Below, one piece after another: positions 46,488-60,000 of a stretch of 64,000 bases of DNA. Origin of the DNA: Cylindrodendrum hubeiense (lineage: Eukaryota > Ascomycota > Sordariomycetes > Hypocreales > Nectriaceae); assembly GCA_014621425.1 (NCBI GenBank), contig JAANBB010000167.1, positions 1 to 64,000 on the forward strand. Direction: 5' to 3'. The stretch's first letter is position 1; each line of letters opens with the position of its first letter. The notes beneath the pieces were generated by a model. That model was given only the letters and a program-made list of their open reading frames with translations, made no database searches and was not told where the DNA came from. The position numbers and the translations under genes were made by a program.

Positions 46488-47346
46488 TCAAATCTTGGGG
46501 CCAGGGGGCAGCGACTCCCAGACCTTCTTGGTATCGGCCATGGTTCCTTTGACAACATTGATGAGCCCCTTAAAGCCCGGGTGAGAAGCATCGCCAACGC
46601 ACTCATACATCCAACTCTCGCTCGAGGTGACAGTGATGCCGGGCTCGGAGCGTAGGCGGTCCAAGGCGACACCGACCTCTCCGGGGTTGCACGACGACAC
46701 GCCGTCAGCGAGGACGTAAACCTTGTGGCCGGCGTCGCGCAGGTCGAGAGCGGTCTGGGTGATACATATGTGAGACTCGATACCGACTAGGGCGATCTGC
46801 GAAGGCACAGGCAGATCAGCGGTGACGGGCGGAATGCACATAGAGAAGAGCGTCTTGTCGTGTGGCGGCGACGGCAGCAGCTCGGCGAGGGCGGAGACGG
46901 TCGGGCCCAGTTTGGCGGAGGTTTGGGTGGTGGCTATGACGGGGATGGAGAGCGGTTTGGCGAAGTGGAGGAGCTTTTGGGTGGTGAGGACGCTGGGTAA
47001 GGTGTGTTAGTTGGCATCTGAGAGAGGTGGTGATAGTTGGGGTTTGGGGGTTTGGGGTTGCGGAGTGAGATGCCGGGCCGAGGCAAAGCATATATGCAGG
47101 CGTACATCTTGTCAAACTCGTGGATGGCATTGCGGAACTTGTCCTGGATATCGCAGATGCTGGATTTGAATGTATTTAGCCTTCATTCCTCTGTTCATTG
47201 TTTTGAGGCCGTCTCCTGGCGGATTGGGCCAAGCACATACAGAATTGCCGGGTTCTCTGTAGCCACCCGCAGGTCAGATCATATCATCAATGCGCAAAGA
47301 GGGGCAGCAACTCACTAAACCGCAGCTGGGTCGGGGCGGAGGACAT
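46488..47346 (-). CDS. Isochorismatase-fold cysteine hydrolase (ISOC1/2-like)
   Basis: This is a 201-residue member of the isochorismatase-like hydrolase family, close to animal ISOC1/ISOC2 and bacterial YcaC. Minus-strand exons are 47346-47316, 47256-47241, 47159-47106 and 46992-46488; the second exon is only 16 nt. The catalytic Asp is in ILLICDIQDKF, the Lys in TQTSAKLGPT and the Cys in VGIESHICITQTALDL. The product starts MSSAPTQLRF and ends SLPPGPKI. The physiological substrate is not known for this subgroup. An in-frame upstream ATG at 47550 would add 68 residues rich in Arg and poor in acids, possibly a mitochondrial presequence, so two isoforms are possible. The closely spaced start-proximal introns need transcript support. 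Confidence 0.87.
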
Positions 47347-48089
47347 GGCGCGAAGCTGAGCTGGATCGAAGACGCGACTGTTTGTGACGAGAGGTCCGGG
47401 AAAGCGAGAAACGCCGGGGGCAGAGGGCCAGCGAGGGTAATGGCGCTGGTGGTAATCGCGGCGGGGACGCTCGAGTTGAGGGCGAAGGCGAAGTTGCGAT
47501 CTACACAGGCCACGTCGGCAGGGGAGGGCTCTAGAGCAGGACGCTTGCATCACCGGGGGAATAGAAAGACGGGCTAGTCCAAGGGAGAAAAGAAGCAACG
47601 TGGTTTAATTGACGCGGTGGCACATCGACAATCAGACAATCAGACAATCCGACCGTCACACAGAATGGAGAAGCGTCTTGGAGGGTGGACATGATGGATC
47701 CACCTGCGAGAGACACGGGGACTCGCCTGGAGCGAGGTTTACTATAACGAGGCTTGCCAGAGCTGTCTGCTGTGCAGTACCTACTACGTAGCGGCTATAG
47801 GTACACTATGTCATCACTTGGCGGGGCAGCGGGAGCGGGGGCGGGCGGCCCAAGGGGCCCATGCTAGGTACCCAGTTAGCGGGTGCATTAGCGGGGGTTG
47901 CGGGTGCTTCAGGGGGTCATGTGAGCAAGTCTATGCTTTTGTATTCCGTCTATCAAGTTTCAATCAATGTCATATCATAGTTCCCTCTCGCAATGCAAAA
48001 TGCAACATGCAGCATCTAAACAATCAACAATCAACAATCAGCCCCAACTCCGTGAAATGCATCCATCCATCTTGATTCGTCCTCTTCCT
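47347..48089. other. Region between the isochorismatase-fold gene and the midasin stop
   Basis: This holds the promoter of the isochorismatase-fold gene and the midasin 3' flank. It has three copies of AGACAATC (about 47630-47652) and repeated CAACAATC/CAATCAAC units near 48020-48042. Its first 200 nt may be coding if the longer isochorismatase form is used. Confidence 0.5.
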
Positions 48090-51000
48090 TCAAGCATTGA
48101 CCTCCGCAAACCACGTCCGCAACAGTCCCGCCAGCGCGCTGGGCAGCTCGTCCAGATGATGCACAATCAGATAGTACTGGAACGGGAATGTGTCCAGGTA
48201 TCGCTCAATCACCACCCGGCTCTCTGCGCCGTCCCGCACAAACTTGGCCTCCTTCAGCTCCAACACGCTGTCTCCCTTCTTCTTTTCCGTGTCGTCCATG
48301 ATGATGAACACAATCATCACCCGCTCCTCCATTGCCTCGCGTAGCTGCCGTCGAATCGACTCGTGTGCCGACGAGGGTGTCAAGCCATCCGAGAGAATCA
48401 GCGCTAGCTGCCACAGGTCCGCCCCTCCGCCGCCCTGCTGCCGTGCCCTTCGGAACGTCTCCATTGTCTCACGTATGAGAAGCCCAATGTCGGTCCTGTC
48501 CTGGGCGAAGCTGAACTTCTGGAGTACCTTGGCACCCGCGTCAGACGCGAACGGGTCGGTCAAGGCGTGAGCCGTAAAGACGTCTGCGCCGAAGCCCATT
48601 ACACCCACTTGGCCCGCCTCCAGCATCGTCAGAGATCGCGATACCATCACCAGGGACTCCATCGCCAGCGTGCCCGACGATGACTCTCCCATACTCTTGC
48701 TGTCGTCCACACAGAGCATGATTTGGTACGTGCGCTTCGTCGGGATGGCTCGTCGCATCCAGATCTTGTCCCGTTTGTAGCTTGATGCAATGTACGGGAT
48801 AATGCGCTTGATGTTGAGTCGCTTACCGGTTCGGAACGCTCCAGAAAGCTTGGTCGACTGCGATGGCGTCAAGATCAGTCGAAGCTGCGATGTCAGAGCC
48901 AGAGACAGCGAGTGCGTCTTGGTTTGAAACTCTGACCATTGCTGCATCGACTCTCCGAAATCCCGAAGTGGCCGTTCATCTGTGATGTGTGTTGTCGAGA
49001 GCTGCGTCGACGTCTCCTGGATCTGAGTGTCGTCGTCTTCCTCTTCTGCCATCGGCTCTTCTGGTTCTGAAGGAGTGGATTCGCGGTTGTAGTTGCCTTG
49101 CCGTGTCTTCACGCCTGATCGAGTATCGTCCTGATCCTTATCATCGTCCTGCTTATTCGCATCAGGCCCGTCCGCTGGATCGGTGACGTCCATCTTGTCG
49201 GCCTCCTGTTCAGCCTCTTCCTCCTTATCTTCCTCCATCAGACGGCTGGTAGGATCTTGCTTCTCCTCATCAATAGCCATTGACTCATCCATGGGTTGGA
49301 CTTGGTCATCATCCGCCGTTCCCATGGCCTGTGTATCAGCAGCGGTGTCGTCGTCTTGAAGGTGCTGGAATTCCCGTCGACTTTGGTCTGCGTCCGGGTC
49401 CTGCTGCTGGTCTTGTTGGTTATCATCCGTGGGATCCGCACTCTTGATATCCTCCTGCTGTCGGTGCCATCGTTCGAGGGCGTCGCCAAGCTTCTTGAAT
49501 GGGTCGCTGCGTGCCGAGTCCGAACTGTCTTGTTCTTGCTCGGCCTTTTCTATTGTCTCCTTCGATCGAGACGCGGATCCCTTGTTACCCGCGCTTGTGT
49601 CTTGGTCGTCAGCTCCATCGCCCATCTCGCCATCCTCTTGCTGAGCTGCGTTGCTTTGGAACTTTTCGTCAACGTCCATGGACTCGGCGTTTTGATCCTG
49701 TCCAGAGCTCTTGACATCGCTGGGTGCAGCGTTGTCTGTATCGGCAGTGTCGTTATCCTGGGGTGGTTGAGTCTGATCCATTTGCTCTTCGGCCTCGTCG
49801 GGCTTCTCCTCCTCTTCCTCAACCCGAGGCTCTTCCTGCACTTCGTCATTGGCTCCCGTTTGTTCTTCGGCATTCTCATCCTCTTCTTCGTTGGCCTCCG
49901 GCTCATCCTCACCGGCTTCCTCCTGCAGCTGAGCCTGGGCGGCACCGTCGTCAGACTCGTTATCCTTGTCGTCGACCATCTCCTGATCCTCGCCATCTGG
50001 TTTCTCCTCTTCAATGTCTGACAACGCGTCCAGATCGTCGCTATCTGAACCCGATTCATGCTCATCTCCGAGATCAAGGTCCATCTCGTCAGGGAGAGCC
50101 AGAGTGTCATTTTCCTCCGCGGTCTGTTCCTGTCGATTCATCTCCTCCTGGGCCTTGACGTCCTCTTCCTCTGCGTCGATTTCTTCATCCTCTTGGTCGT
50201 CGCCGTCTTCCACCTCTGCGTTTTCTTCACCTTCTTGCTTCTTCGCATCTTCATCACCCGCCATCTGCTCGTCGTCCTTCTTCTGACCCTTGGTCTTGTC
50301 TCCTTGTTGGTCCTTCTCCGCCTTCTCCTCGTCTTCTCCATCCCACATCTTCTCGTCCACAGCAGTAGGGTCCAGGTCATCGACGTCTCCTGCCTCCTCA
50401 TCGATATCGTCATTTTCCTCCTCCTCGTCTCCATTCTTAGAGCCCTCTTCGTCATCATCGGCCCCATCAACACTGCCCATGTCTCCCTCTAACTCTTCGT
50501 CGGCCATATCAACGGCATCCTTTTCGTCTTCCATCTCTCCGTTCTCCTCCTTATTAGCTTCCTGAGCTAGCTCAGAGAGGTCTTCATCAGGTTGAATGTC
50601 CTTGCTAATGTCTTCGGCACCCTCTCCGTCTCCAAGACCAGTTCCGGACTCGACCTTGTTTGAATCGCCAGCTGTCTCGTCGGACTTTTCTTGAGGTGTG
50701 CAGAATCCCTTAGATGCAATCTGGGTGAATGATTTGGTCATATTGTATGCCATGTGCGCCAGTGCGCCATGGATGTTGACAAATTGCGCGACGGATTGCT
50801 GACACAAGGCAAGGAACTCGACCATGATGGGAGTTGCAACAGCCATCAAGCCCATGGCTGCTTGGCTCAGCTGCGGTTGTTCCAAATCAATGTGCTTCAT
50901 CATTTCGATACACTTTGCGGTGCTCTTTTCGACTTCATTGATGTGAAGCTTCTTAATCAGAGACTGGAATCCGTCGCCATGCTTCGTGAACCAACCAGGC

Positions 51001-54000
51001 TCATCCTCCTTTCTAGGAATTTCTTTCGCCATCTTTCGTGCTCCCTCGACAGCTACAAGAACCGTGTCGCAGAGCGTTGAAATAGCATTGGCGAAAGTTG
51101 ACAACTCCAATTCAGATGTGTGGGCATCAACAGGGTGAGATGTGATGTCAGACCAGCCAAGCATTTGCTGAAGAACGAAACCAAGATTCGGCTGCTCCGA
51201 GATCATCTTGTCGACGCTGCCTCGGAAGCTCTCCAGGTCGCTAGAGAAGTCTGCTTCTGCTTTCACTGACCCCTCTGAGGCCAAGCCTTCAGGTAATTGA
51301 CTAAGGGCTTGGTATGTGGTCTGGAGTGTTTGGAATCGGCCAGACCAAGAATTTAGCTCTCCTAGGACCGAATCATGTTTTGTCTCGCCCAATCTTTCGT
51401 GAATCTGAACAAGACGGCTGGCGAATTTGAGGATCTGAATCAGCCAGGGAAGGAGGCGATCCCAATCGGAACGAGTGCTCTTTCGAACCAAAGCACCATT
51501 GTCTGTGAAATTTCCGAGGTTCTGAAACTGGCTCGTTGATTTCTGAAGTGCGGAAAGCGACTGGGCAGCCAATGAAATAGAGCTTCTTTGACTCAAAATG
51601 AGGTTGAGCATTCCCTCAACAAATCCCAGACTTCGCCCAACCTCGGCACCAGTTAGATCCTCAGAGTGCTCTCGTGCAGCACTTCTTGCCTTTGGAACGA
51701 GGTCGAGTATCTTGTGGAAATAATAATCATTTGCTTCCATCGCCTTGCTCCCAGTGAGTTCGATTGGCTGGACCGATGTGAGAATAGCCGATAGCGAATC
51801 CTGTTCATCAAGTCTGTCCTGTCCAAGGTTGAATTTCAGACCCATCTGTCGGAGGTCACGCAATGTATCAGCAAACAACTTTCGCTTTCTTATTTTCAAG
51901 TGCTTGATTTGATCCTTATTTTCGTCGTTCAGGAAAGGGGGGGTTTCTTTTCGAAGCTCGGCCATTGACTCATTCAAGCTTGAGATGAAGTCATCCACAG
52001 CTTTGGGGACTGCGCTGGTCATATCTGGCGAATCGCAAACCTTTCGCATGATGGAAACTGTCTTTGACACATTGGCAAGGCGTCGGTGGCTATCGATCCA
52101 TCCAGGCATGGCCTCGTTCACCTGGGAGAAAGCCGCAGGAAGAACATTGACAGAGGCAGGTTTCTCGAGTGATTCTGATTCACGTTGCATATCTTCATCC
52201 GGAAGACCCTGCTCGATGATCTGCTTTGCTTCTTGACCCAGGACACCGCGGAACTTTCTAACAAGTCGGAAGAGTTTTTGATGTGATTTTCGGGCACTTT
52301 CTCGGAGAGCATTGATGTTCGTGTCCTTCCAGCTAGCCACGAGCAGGACGTCCTTCATTTTCTTCTCGATCGGCAGGCGTCCCCTTTGGATTGTTTCACC
52401 CATAACCTTTTCGTATCGCGCATAGTAAAGGATGAAGCTTGCCAAGGTGTTTATGATGACATCCAACAGAGGATAGTCTGTGACCAGAAGTTGCAAGTGA
52501 CTCTGAAGTTGCCTAAGCAAGGCCAGGCGAGCCTTGAACTGACCAATGATGGAAGTCGAGAAGTAAACTCCCAGGTTGTCAATTAGGGAGGCTGCGTAAA
52601 ACTTCAATTCCTCGACCGAATCCACCATGGATAGAGGCACGGCAATGACAACCTGATAGGCAACAAACCACCAGGAGTAGGCATCGTTCTCACACTTGCT
52701 CTGCTCCATATCAAAGAGATTGGCCCAGGTCGATAGCTCCAGTCGTCGCCAACGAATTACTGTGTCAGTAAGAGCATTGTGAAGAGGGAGAACCGTGTGC
52801 ACGCGGCTAGCCCATCCTCCGAACTGCCACTCGTAAACATGGCCGTGGAGATATTCCACCTTTGGTAAGATCTTGATCAGGGGCTCGGTGTGGACAAGTT
52901 CAAGAAGCTTGTCACAAGCCTCGATAACGTCTACCAGCGGTTGCATGTGCCCAATCTCGTCGACAAGTTGGAGTTCGCGGAAACGGGCCTTGATCTTATG
53001 AACCAAGGCAACAAGTTGACGTGCTTCGGGAATATTCGCGTCGGTGTAGATGTTGTACGACTTATCAACGGTTGCTGAGAGCGACTCAATCTTGTCACTG
53101 GCCAGAAGCATGGTACTTGCCAGCATCTTGCTCGTCAGGCCACGATCGATATTGGAATGATCCGCAGTTTCGCTGCTGATGCGATGCCCCACGATACGGC
53201 ACAAATCCTCAAGGGCAGCCGTTGGCTCCTTTCGATCAAAGAAGATTCGCTTGTGAACTTCTGCCACTCGAAGAGATTGGTCTCGAACCTCATCTCGTTT
53301 GCTAGCGGGTGCGTTGTTGGTGGTTTCATCGTCGTCATAGCTAGGGAAAAGCTCGTTGAATTCCTCTGCGTCAAACTCCTCTTCATCTTCCCAGCTACCT
53401 CGGAAGCGGTACAGGCTACCATTGGCAGCAGCTTCTTTACGGTCTGTATCAAGCCTTTTGGTCCACTCGTCATAAAAGCTGTGGAAAGATTCGAAGACCA
53501 ACTCACGGGCTCTGGGGGCAATAGTCCTAATGTCTTCTATCGAGACGACGGCGCCCATGAAGCTCAAGAATTCGAAGCTTCTCCCCAAAAATGCACCAGT
53601 ACTCTGATCCCAAATCGTGCCTCCGATGAATGGTGTGACTTGAAGGAGTTCTTCGGAAGCAGGAGCAAGCTTCACCGCCGAGTTGGCATCGCACAAAGAG
53701 AGGCCGACCAAAAGACATCGCAACAGATTTGAAGTTGGTCGCGTCATGTCTTGGTAGGCCTCAAATCGGGCAGACAGTCGATCCAGAAGTCGAAGAACGT
53801 TTTCTTTGACAAGCTTCAGCTCTTCAGTAACTCGTGCTGGCTCGGAGTCGATGAATTGGAGAGCCGAGGCCAGGGTAGGTCCAGTAACAGCCTTCAGGAC
53901 ATTGGAAAACTCAGCATGTAGACGGCTAAGTTCCGATTGCTCGGGTCTGTAGATGGGCTGGACCTCTTCTGGTAACGGTCCAAGGTCAACTATCTCTTGC

Positions 54001-57000
54001 TCCCGGATTTCAATGCGCTCGTTAGTGTTTTGTCCAGTAAAGCGTTTCTCGAAAGTGCGTAGAGCGACGATGTGGTCATTCAGGAGGTCGTGCATCTCTT
54101 CGAAGAACTCTCGCTCAATCTTTGGTCGGCTTTGCGGATCAAAGACACGGTCTGGAACATAAAGCTTGACAGCTCCAATCGTGAAATGAATCCAGGCGAA
54201 CGCAGAAAGGTATGTCTGCTTCTCAGGAACCTGTTGCGCTGCAGCCACGGCCTTGATGACTGGGATGAGGTGATCAACAGTTACTTGACGGAAATGCTCG
54301 GCTTCGATGGCGCCCAAGAGATCATTGAAGATTGGTGAGTCGGAAGATATATCAACGGGACCCTGTGATAGCTGCTCCATAGACGTGGCCGCAGCATCTC
54401 TGAGATTGTCACCATGGGCTTTGAAAACCTCGAGAACCAGTTTCCAAAGAATCTGGTTCAGTCTGGAAACCGGATCGACAGCAAGGTTGGCTGTCAGGTT
54501 GGCAAGTTGTCGCACAATAACTGGCAGCTCGGCCTCAAGCAAGGCCAGTGAATTCAGGCTGACTGAACCCAAGGTCTCCAACTTGGACCAGAAAGAGGTT
54601 GAAAACTTGCCGTCCCAGGAAAATTGGTTCTGGTACACCAAGTTTTCAACGGATTGCAGAAGAGCTGCCTGCCGGCTTGAACTAGCAAGCATCATCCCAG
54701 CCCTCGTTGGCACATCGGATAACACCATCAACTCCTGGCTGGGTTCGCCAAGGCCAGAGTCGCCAGTCAAGGAAGTAAGCAATGAAACCTGGCGCAATTT
54801 CTCAAATTGGGAGGCGAAGAACGGCTTCAAGTCGACTTCTGTTGTTCCTATCCGGGCTTCCAGAGACTCGATCTCGGTAGTCAGATCAGTCACAAGTTCG
54901 TCAGCATTTGCGACTTCGCCTCTGAGAATACCGGATGCTTTCTCGAGAGTAACCATAGCCTTTGACAGATCAGGGATAGCTGCTCGAGCTTTCCATCTGA
55001 GTGCATCAAATCGGGCTCCCAGTTTCTCGACCTCCAAAGTTCGGTCCAGGATCAACTTGGTGGGCATTGGTGTTGGTCGGAATATTTGCCAGAGTATTTC
55101 CATGCTCAAGCCCGTCGACAACTTAAAGCCGCTTGTGAAGGCCTCGCTCAACTTGCCAGCGAGATTAGACACGAAGTCGCGTTCGTGGTTTCCAAGTGAT
55201 GAATCAAGGTGCTTCTGTAGGAGGCCGGCGCCTTGCGCAAGGTGAGCTTGGAACTTCGCCTCGTCAAAGTCGATCTCCGAAGATAGTCGAATGGTTCGCT
55301 CAATATAAAGTCTGACGGCTCGAAGGATCCGAACTCGCTCCTGAAAGGTGTTAGTAAAAAGAAGTGCAATATAACCGAATCGACAACTCACCATCCACGT
55401 GTCATATGACTCGAAATTGAACCCAAGCCATTCCCGCATTGCGCTAATGACAAACAATAGGAACGAAGCAAGTTTGACCGTCGAGTCTTTCGACACAACT
55501 GCGACTCGATCACTGATCAGTGATCTCTGAAGACGATTCAAAGACGACAACTTGGTAGCTTGAGCTTGACTGTGATGTTCTTCCAGGGTAATTTGGAGCT
55601 GGTAAATATCACGATGAAACTCAAGGCATGCGGCAAGCCACCTTTCTTGGTTAGGGATAGGTAATAATTGAGCGATCGGATAGTTGATGAGGGGGTGAAT
55701 CGGCTGCGCTTTGTGTTAGTGTCGTACATTCGTGAAAGAATCGTACAAACATACCTGGGCATTTGAAAGTCCAATGGAATAGGCCTCGGGGAGTGAAGAG
55801 TAGAGTTGGTGAATGGGAGTTACACCGCTAGAGCCGTTTGTTGAATGAAGGAACTTGACCAAATCCTCCAGAGCTTGAGAGAATTCGGGTCTCTCAGCGT
55901 CCTGGACAGGGAGGTTGCTTGCGTAACGGGGAAGAAGCGACAAGTCCGTAATAGAGAGGGATTCAAGGGCAGTTTGAGTCGCATCAAGGGATCCAGTCTC
56001 TCCGGAAACAGCCTCTGATATCTGTTGAGACCTATTGTATCGTTGCAAGCTGCTCTCGACACCTGCCACCCTGTTGAAGCAAGCTTCGGTTTTCGGTGGC
56101 TCGTTGTGGATGTAAATTTCAACGGCACGGTTCCTCATTGCACGCGAAAGCTCGCCATATCGAGGGTCCATTGTCAAGAAGATGCGGAACTCAGGATGAG
56201 GCTCGACAATTCTAGGTTCGCCGCCAGGGCCACAATGCTCGTTGATGCTCAGAGTTCCGTTGGGCTCGAGGAGAGAGTTAAGTCTATCCAAAACTGAAGC
56301 GTTGCACATGTTGGCATTATCAAGGACTAGCCACTGTCCCATTTGTAGAGCCTTTACGATGACTCCATCGAGCCACTCAAACCGAGGGTTATCCAGGACC
56401 AGAGGGCCTTGGAGAAGGCCAAGTGTCTTCGAAAGGGTTGTCGTGACCTCGGATTCCGCAGGGATACGTGCAAGGAGGGATTCGATGCAAGAACCGATAG
56501 TAGAGAGGGCATCCACATCGCCAGAAAAGCTATCGAGCAAGTGGAGAAGCTCTAGGGCTTCTATAGGAACCTCAGCTGGCACCGCAGACATGATAGTATT
56601 CTGCATCTCATCCTGCAGGCCTCTGAGCATGGCATTAACCTCTCGAAGAGGATCGGCCTGTTCAAAGCCACCAACAAGATCCATGGTATCGATATCTGCG
56701 TTCATGGGGAAAACAACCAGTGACTTCCCAGCCAACGCGGCGACGTGCTCTAGAAGAACAGACTTGCCATATCCTGAGGGGCCGCTCAGAATGCATGGAA
56801 TATTTTGCTTCACACATATCATGAGAGACTCTAACTCAGGAAGTCGAGGAACAATATCGATGTTGGGAAGTCGCTCCGGTTGCGAGTTGAGCTGTCTGTT
56901 GAGTAGGGCAAGGCCAACTTGGCCAAACGAAGAGTTGATGTCATGGTAGAGGCTGTGACGGCGAGGTGACGAACCGGAAACAAGACCAAATAGCTTGTTT

Positions 57001-60000
57001 ATTTCCTCGCGGTCCCTCTCGGTGCGGAACCGTTGTCTGACAATAATGTCGAGAAAATCGTCCACTTGAGCAGTTTGGAGGAGTGGATCAGATGAGTCGA
57101 GAAGCTTCAACCACCGGAGGACATCACGAAGGTTGAACTCCCAGGGGCTCCCCTGTATGCCGAATGATTTCTCAACCACGAGCTGATGCTCGAGCCGGGA
57201 AACAAATTGGATCAACTGGTTGATCACCTCGGCCGGAATCTTAGGGTAGTTGTGAGCTGCAATCAGCCTCAGATCATCCTCCGAGAAAACATCCGCGTAA
57301 ACGACGATGAAACGGTTGACAAAGGAGCTGGGGAGTCCCTTACGGCCGCCTCCTTGATGATGGGGGTTCTGCGCAGCAAAGAGTCGGAAATCGGGATGGC
57401 GCTTGAAGACTTGGTCCAGTTCTGAGACGTAAACCTCGCCACGATGATCGAGACAGGCGTTCAATCCCTCGAGCACGGACTGGGAAGCAAGATTCATCTC
57501 GTCAAGCAGAACCCATTCGCCCTTCTGCATGGCCTGGAGGAATGGGGCATCTCTCCACGCAAAGTTTCCAGCTTCAGCTCCTTCGACTGGCACGTCAGTA
57601 CCAAACAGATCCATCAAATCTGTCTGATCTGAGAGGTTGATCCTCGTCAACGGCCGTCCACACGCTTGAGACAGGGCTGCAACCAGAGTGGTCTTTCCAA
57701 CACCTGGACTTCCTTCGAGGAGAATTGGCTTTTGCATCTGCAATGCTCGAAGAACTCTCATGGCGTTGAGACGCGTGGTGGGGGCATGGAAGGCAAAGCC
57801 AGGGTCAGCCACTCCCGTCGACTGGCGCGGGATGCTGAAATGTCCTATGGTGAGAGCATTTTCGTTCATCGATAACTCAGGGTGCGTCTCGTAGACTTGA
57901 GACACATCTTTGCCAATAAGTTCGCTTAGTTTGGCGACACACTTCTGTCGCTGCTCATTGATTGACTTGGGATCCGTAGCAAGGATAGCCGAAGGGTTTG
58001 CGCCAATACTGTCGATGAAGATTGTAGATGCACCATGTACCAACGAAACAACAGAATCTTCCGACTGGAAATTGTTGATGAATTGGACCCAGACCAGAAT
58101 CTCTCGGATAGAGAAGGGAGTTGTGGCCATTGACCTGAACGTCTCTCCAAACCACTCTGCGAACTTGACAATGATGTCCACCAACTTCTTGGAGTTGCCC
58201 ACGAGCTTGGTCTGAACGATATCGTAGATATCATCAGTACCCGACAGCGGGGGAACCCAAATCTCAGTGAATCGATTTCGCAGCGCAGGCGACAGCTCCT
58301 TCTTACCAAAGTCACCACCTGGGTTCATGGTGGCGAAGAACTGAAACCCGCTGGCTCCGACAACAAAGGAGTTGTCGATTCCTTTCTCGGCTAACAATAG
58401 CGTTCTCTGTGGCTCCAGAACCGAGTTCAGTCTTTCGAGAACCGAATCATCTGCAAGAGAAATTTCATCAAGCAGGAAGAAATGGCCTTCTCTCATTGCT
58501 TCCACGAGACTGCCATCTGCCCACTCGAACAATGCCTTGCTTCGTGTCTCGTTCGACGCTATCTTCTCTCGGGTCTGCTCAGGGATCTTGTCACTGATTG
58601 ATTGGTCAAGAGCCTTGTATCGCTCAAGTCGGTCCTCGACGGAGCCAGAGGCGTCCAGATCCAGCAGTTGCAAAACAGATCTCAAGTCCGCATCCAATGC
58701 CTCAACAATGGCTCCTCGGTTACGGACTGGCCTCTGGGAACCGATGAGATCTCCTGTTTCTGTGTTTTGATGGGCATTCACAATGTGAAGTTCCTTCTGT
58801 AATGCCTCGGCGAGGAGTTGACAGACGGTGGTTTTTCCACAACCAGTTTCGCCAACAAGGAGAACAGGCTCATTGTTGCGCAAAGCTCGAGCCACGAGCA
58901 CATAAAGACGTCGCATGGCATGAGTCCAAACTACACCTTGACTGTTCTCCTGGTTGCTGTGATGCTTGAGTTCCGGTGCAGTGCTCGCAGAATACATCTC
59001 TTGCGGGTCAATCTTGACTTTGAACACCTTCTCGATGACGTCCTTCACGGCAATACGTTCCTCTTCATCTCGGACTCTCTCTGCAAGCAGCATGAAGCCA
59101 TGCAGAGCGATTTCTTCCCGGGTGTCGGCTTCTCGTAAAGCCCATCGGAACAAGTCTCGGAGAGTGGCAAAACTATCCTTTTGTTCAAACACTCTGCTGG
59201 TTTGTCGGAGTCGGGAAAGTTCTTTATAAACCGTCACGATTCGCCTGCAGTCAGGAGGGGAAGTATTACGGCTTCGCTGCTGGAGAATGAACTCCAACTC
59301 GTCTTCGGGGATATCATCGAAGTGCAACTCAAGGAATCTGTTTCGGAAGGCCCTAGAAAGTACCTTTCTACCACCATAGAGACCGGGAGGATTCTGTGTG
59401 GCGAAAAGGATGAAGTTCTCATGGGGTCTGACGACTTCTTGGGTTTCTGGGATCAAGAGTTCACGATTGTCATCCAGCAATCGGTTCAGGGCTTCCAAAA
59501 CGTCTGTCGGTGCCAGGTTGAGTTCGTCGAGGACGATCCAGTGACCTTTGCGCATCGCTTGTACAAGAATACCCTCCTGGAAACGCAACTTCCCGTCTGA
59601 TCCGGAAACATAGGTACCAAGATACTCCTGAAGATCGGTATGTTCGTGGTTGTTGATACGCACAAACTTGTTCCCGGTAAAATTTGCCAGGTATTCGATC
59701 ATACTTGTCTTTCCTGCCGAAGTCGGACCTTGAATAAGGACAGGGAAGCGTCTAGTCGATGTTGCTCTCACAAGATTGAGCAGATTGCGTTCAACGTAGG
59801 GGGTGATGATGTAGTCGTCTCTTTCGATGGGAGTCTCCTCTCCCTGAAACAGCCAGTACTGTCGGTCTCGGTTCTTATTCTTAAAACGCACATATTGCTT
59901 GCCATCGTTGGGGTGTTTTGGTGCTTGAGATAGCAAGGATTGGGAATTTCCGTGCCTTTCAAAAAGGTGATGAGTGATAAGGGGCACAAGCATCTTCTCG

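Noticed and set aside
49296..50021. Hydrophobic ORF on the plus strand opposite midasin
   Set aside because: It is the antisense reading of the Asp/Glu-rich midasin region and so a composition artefact.
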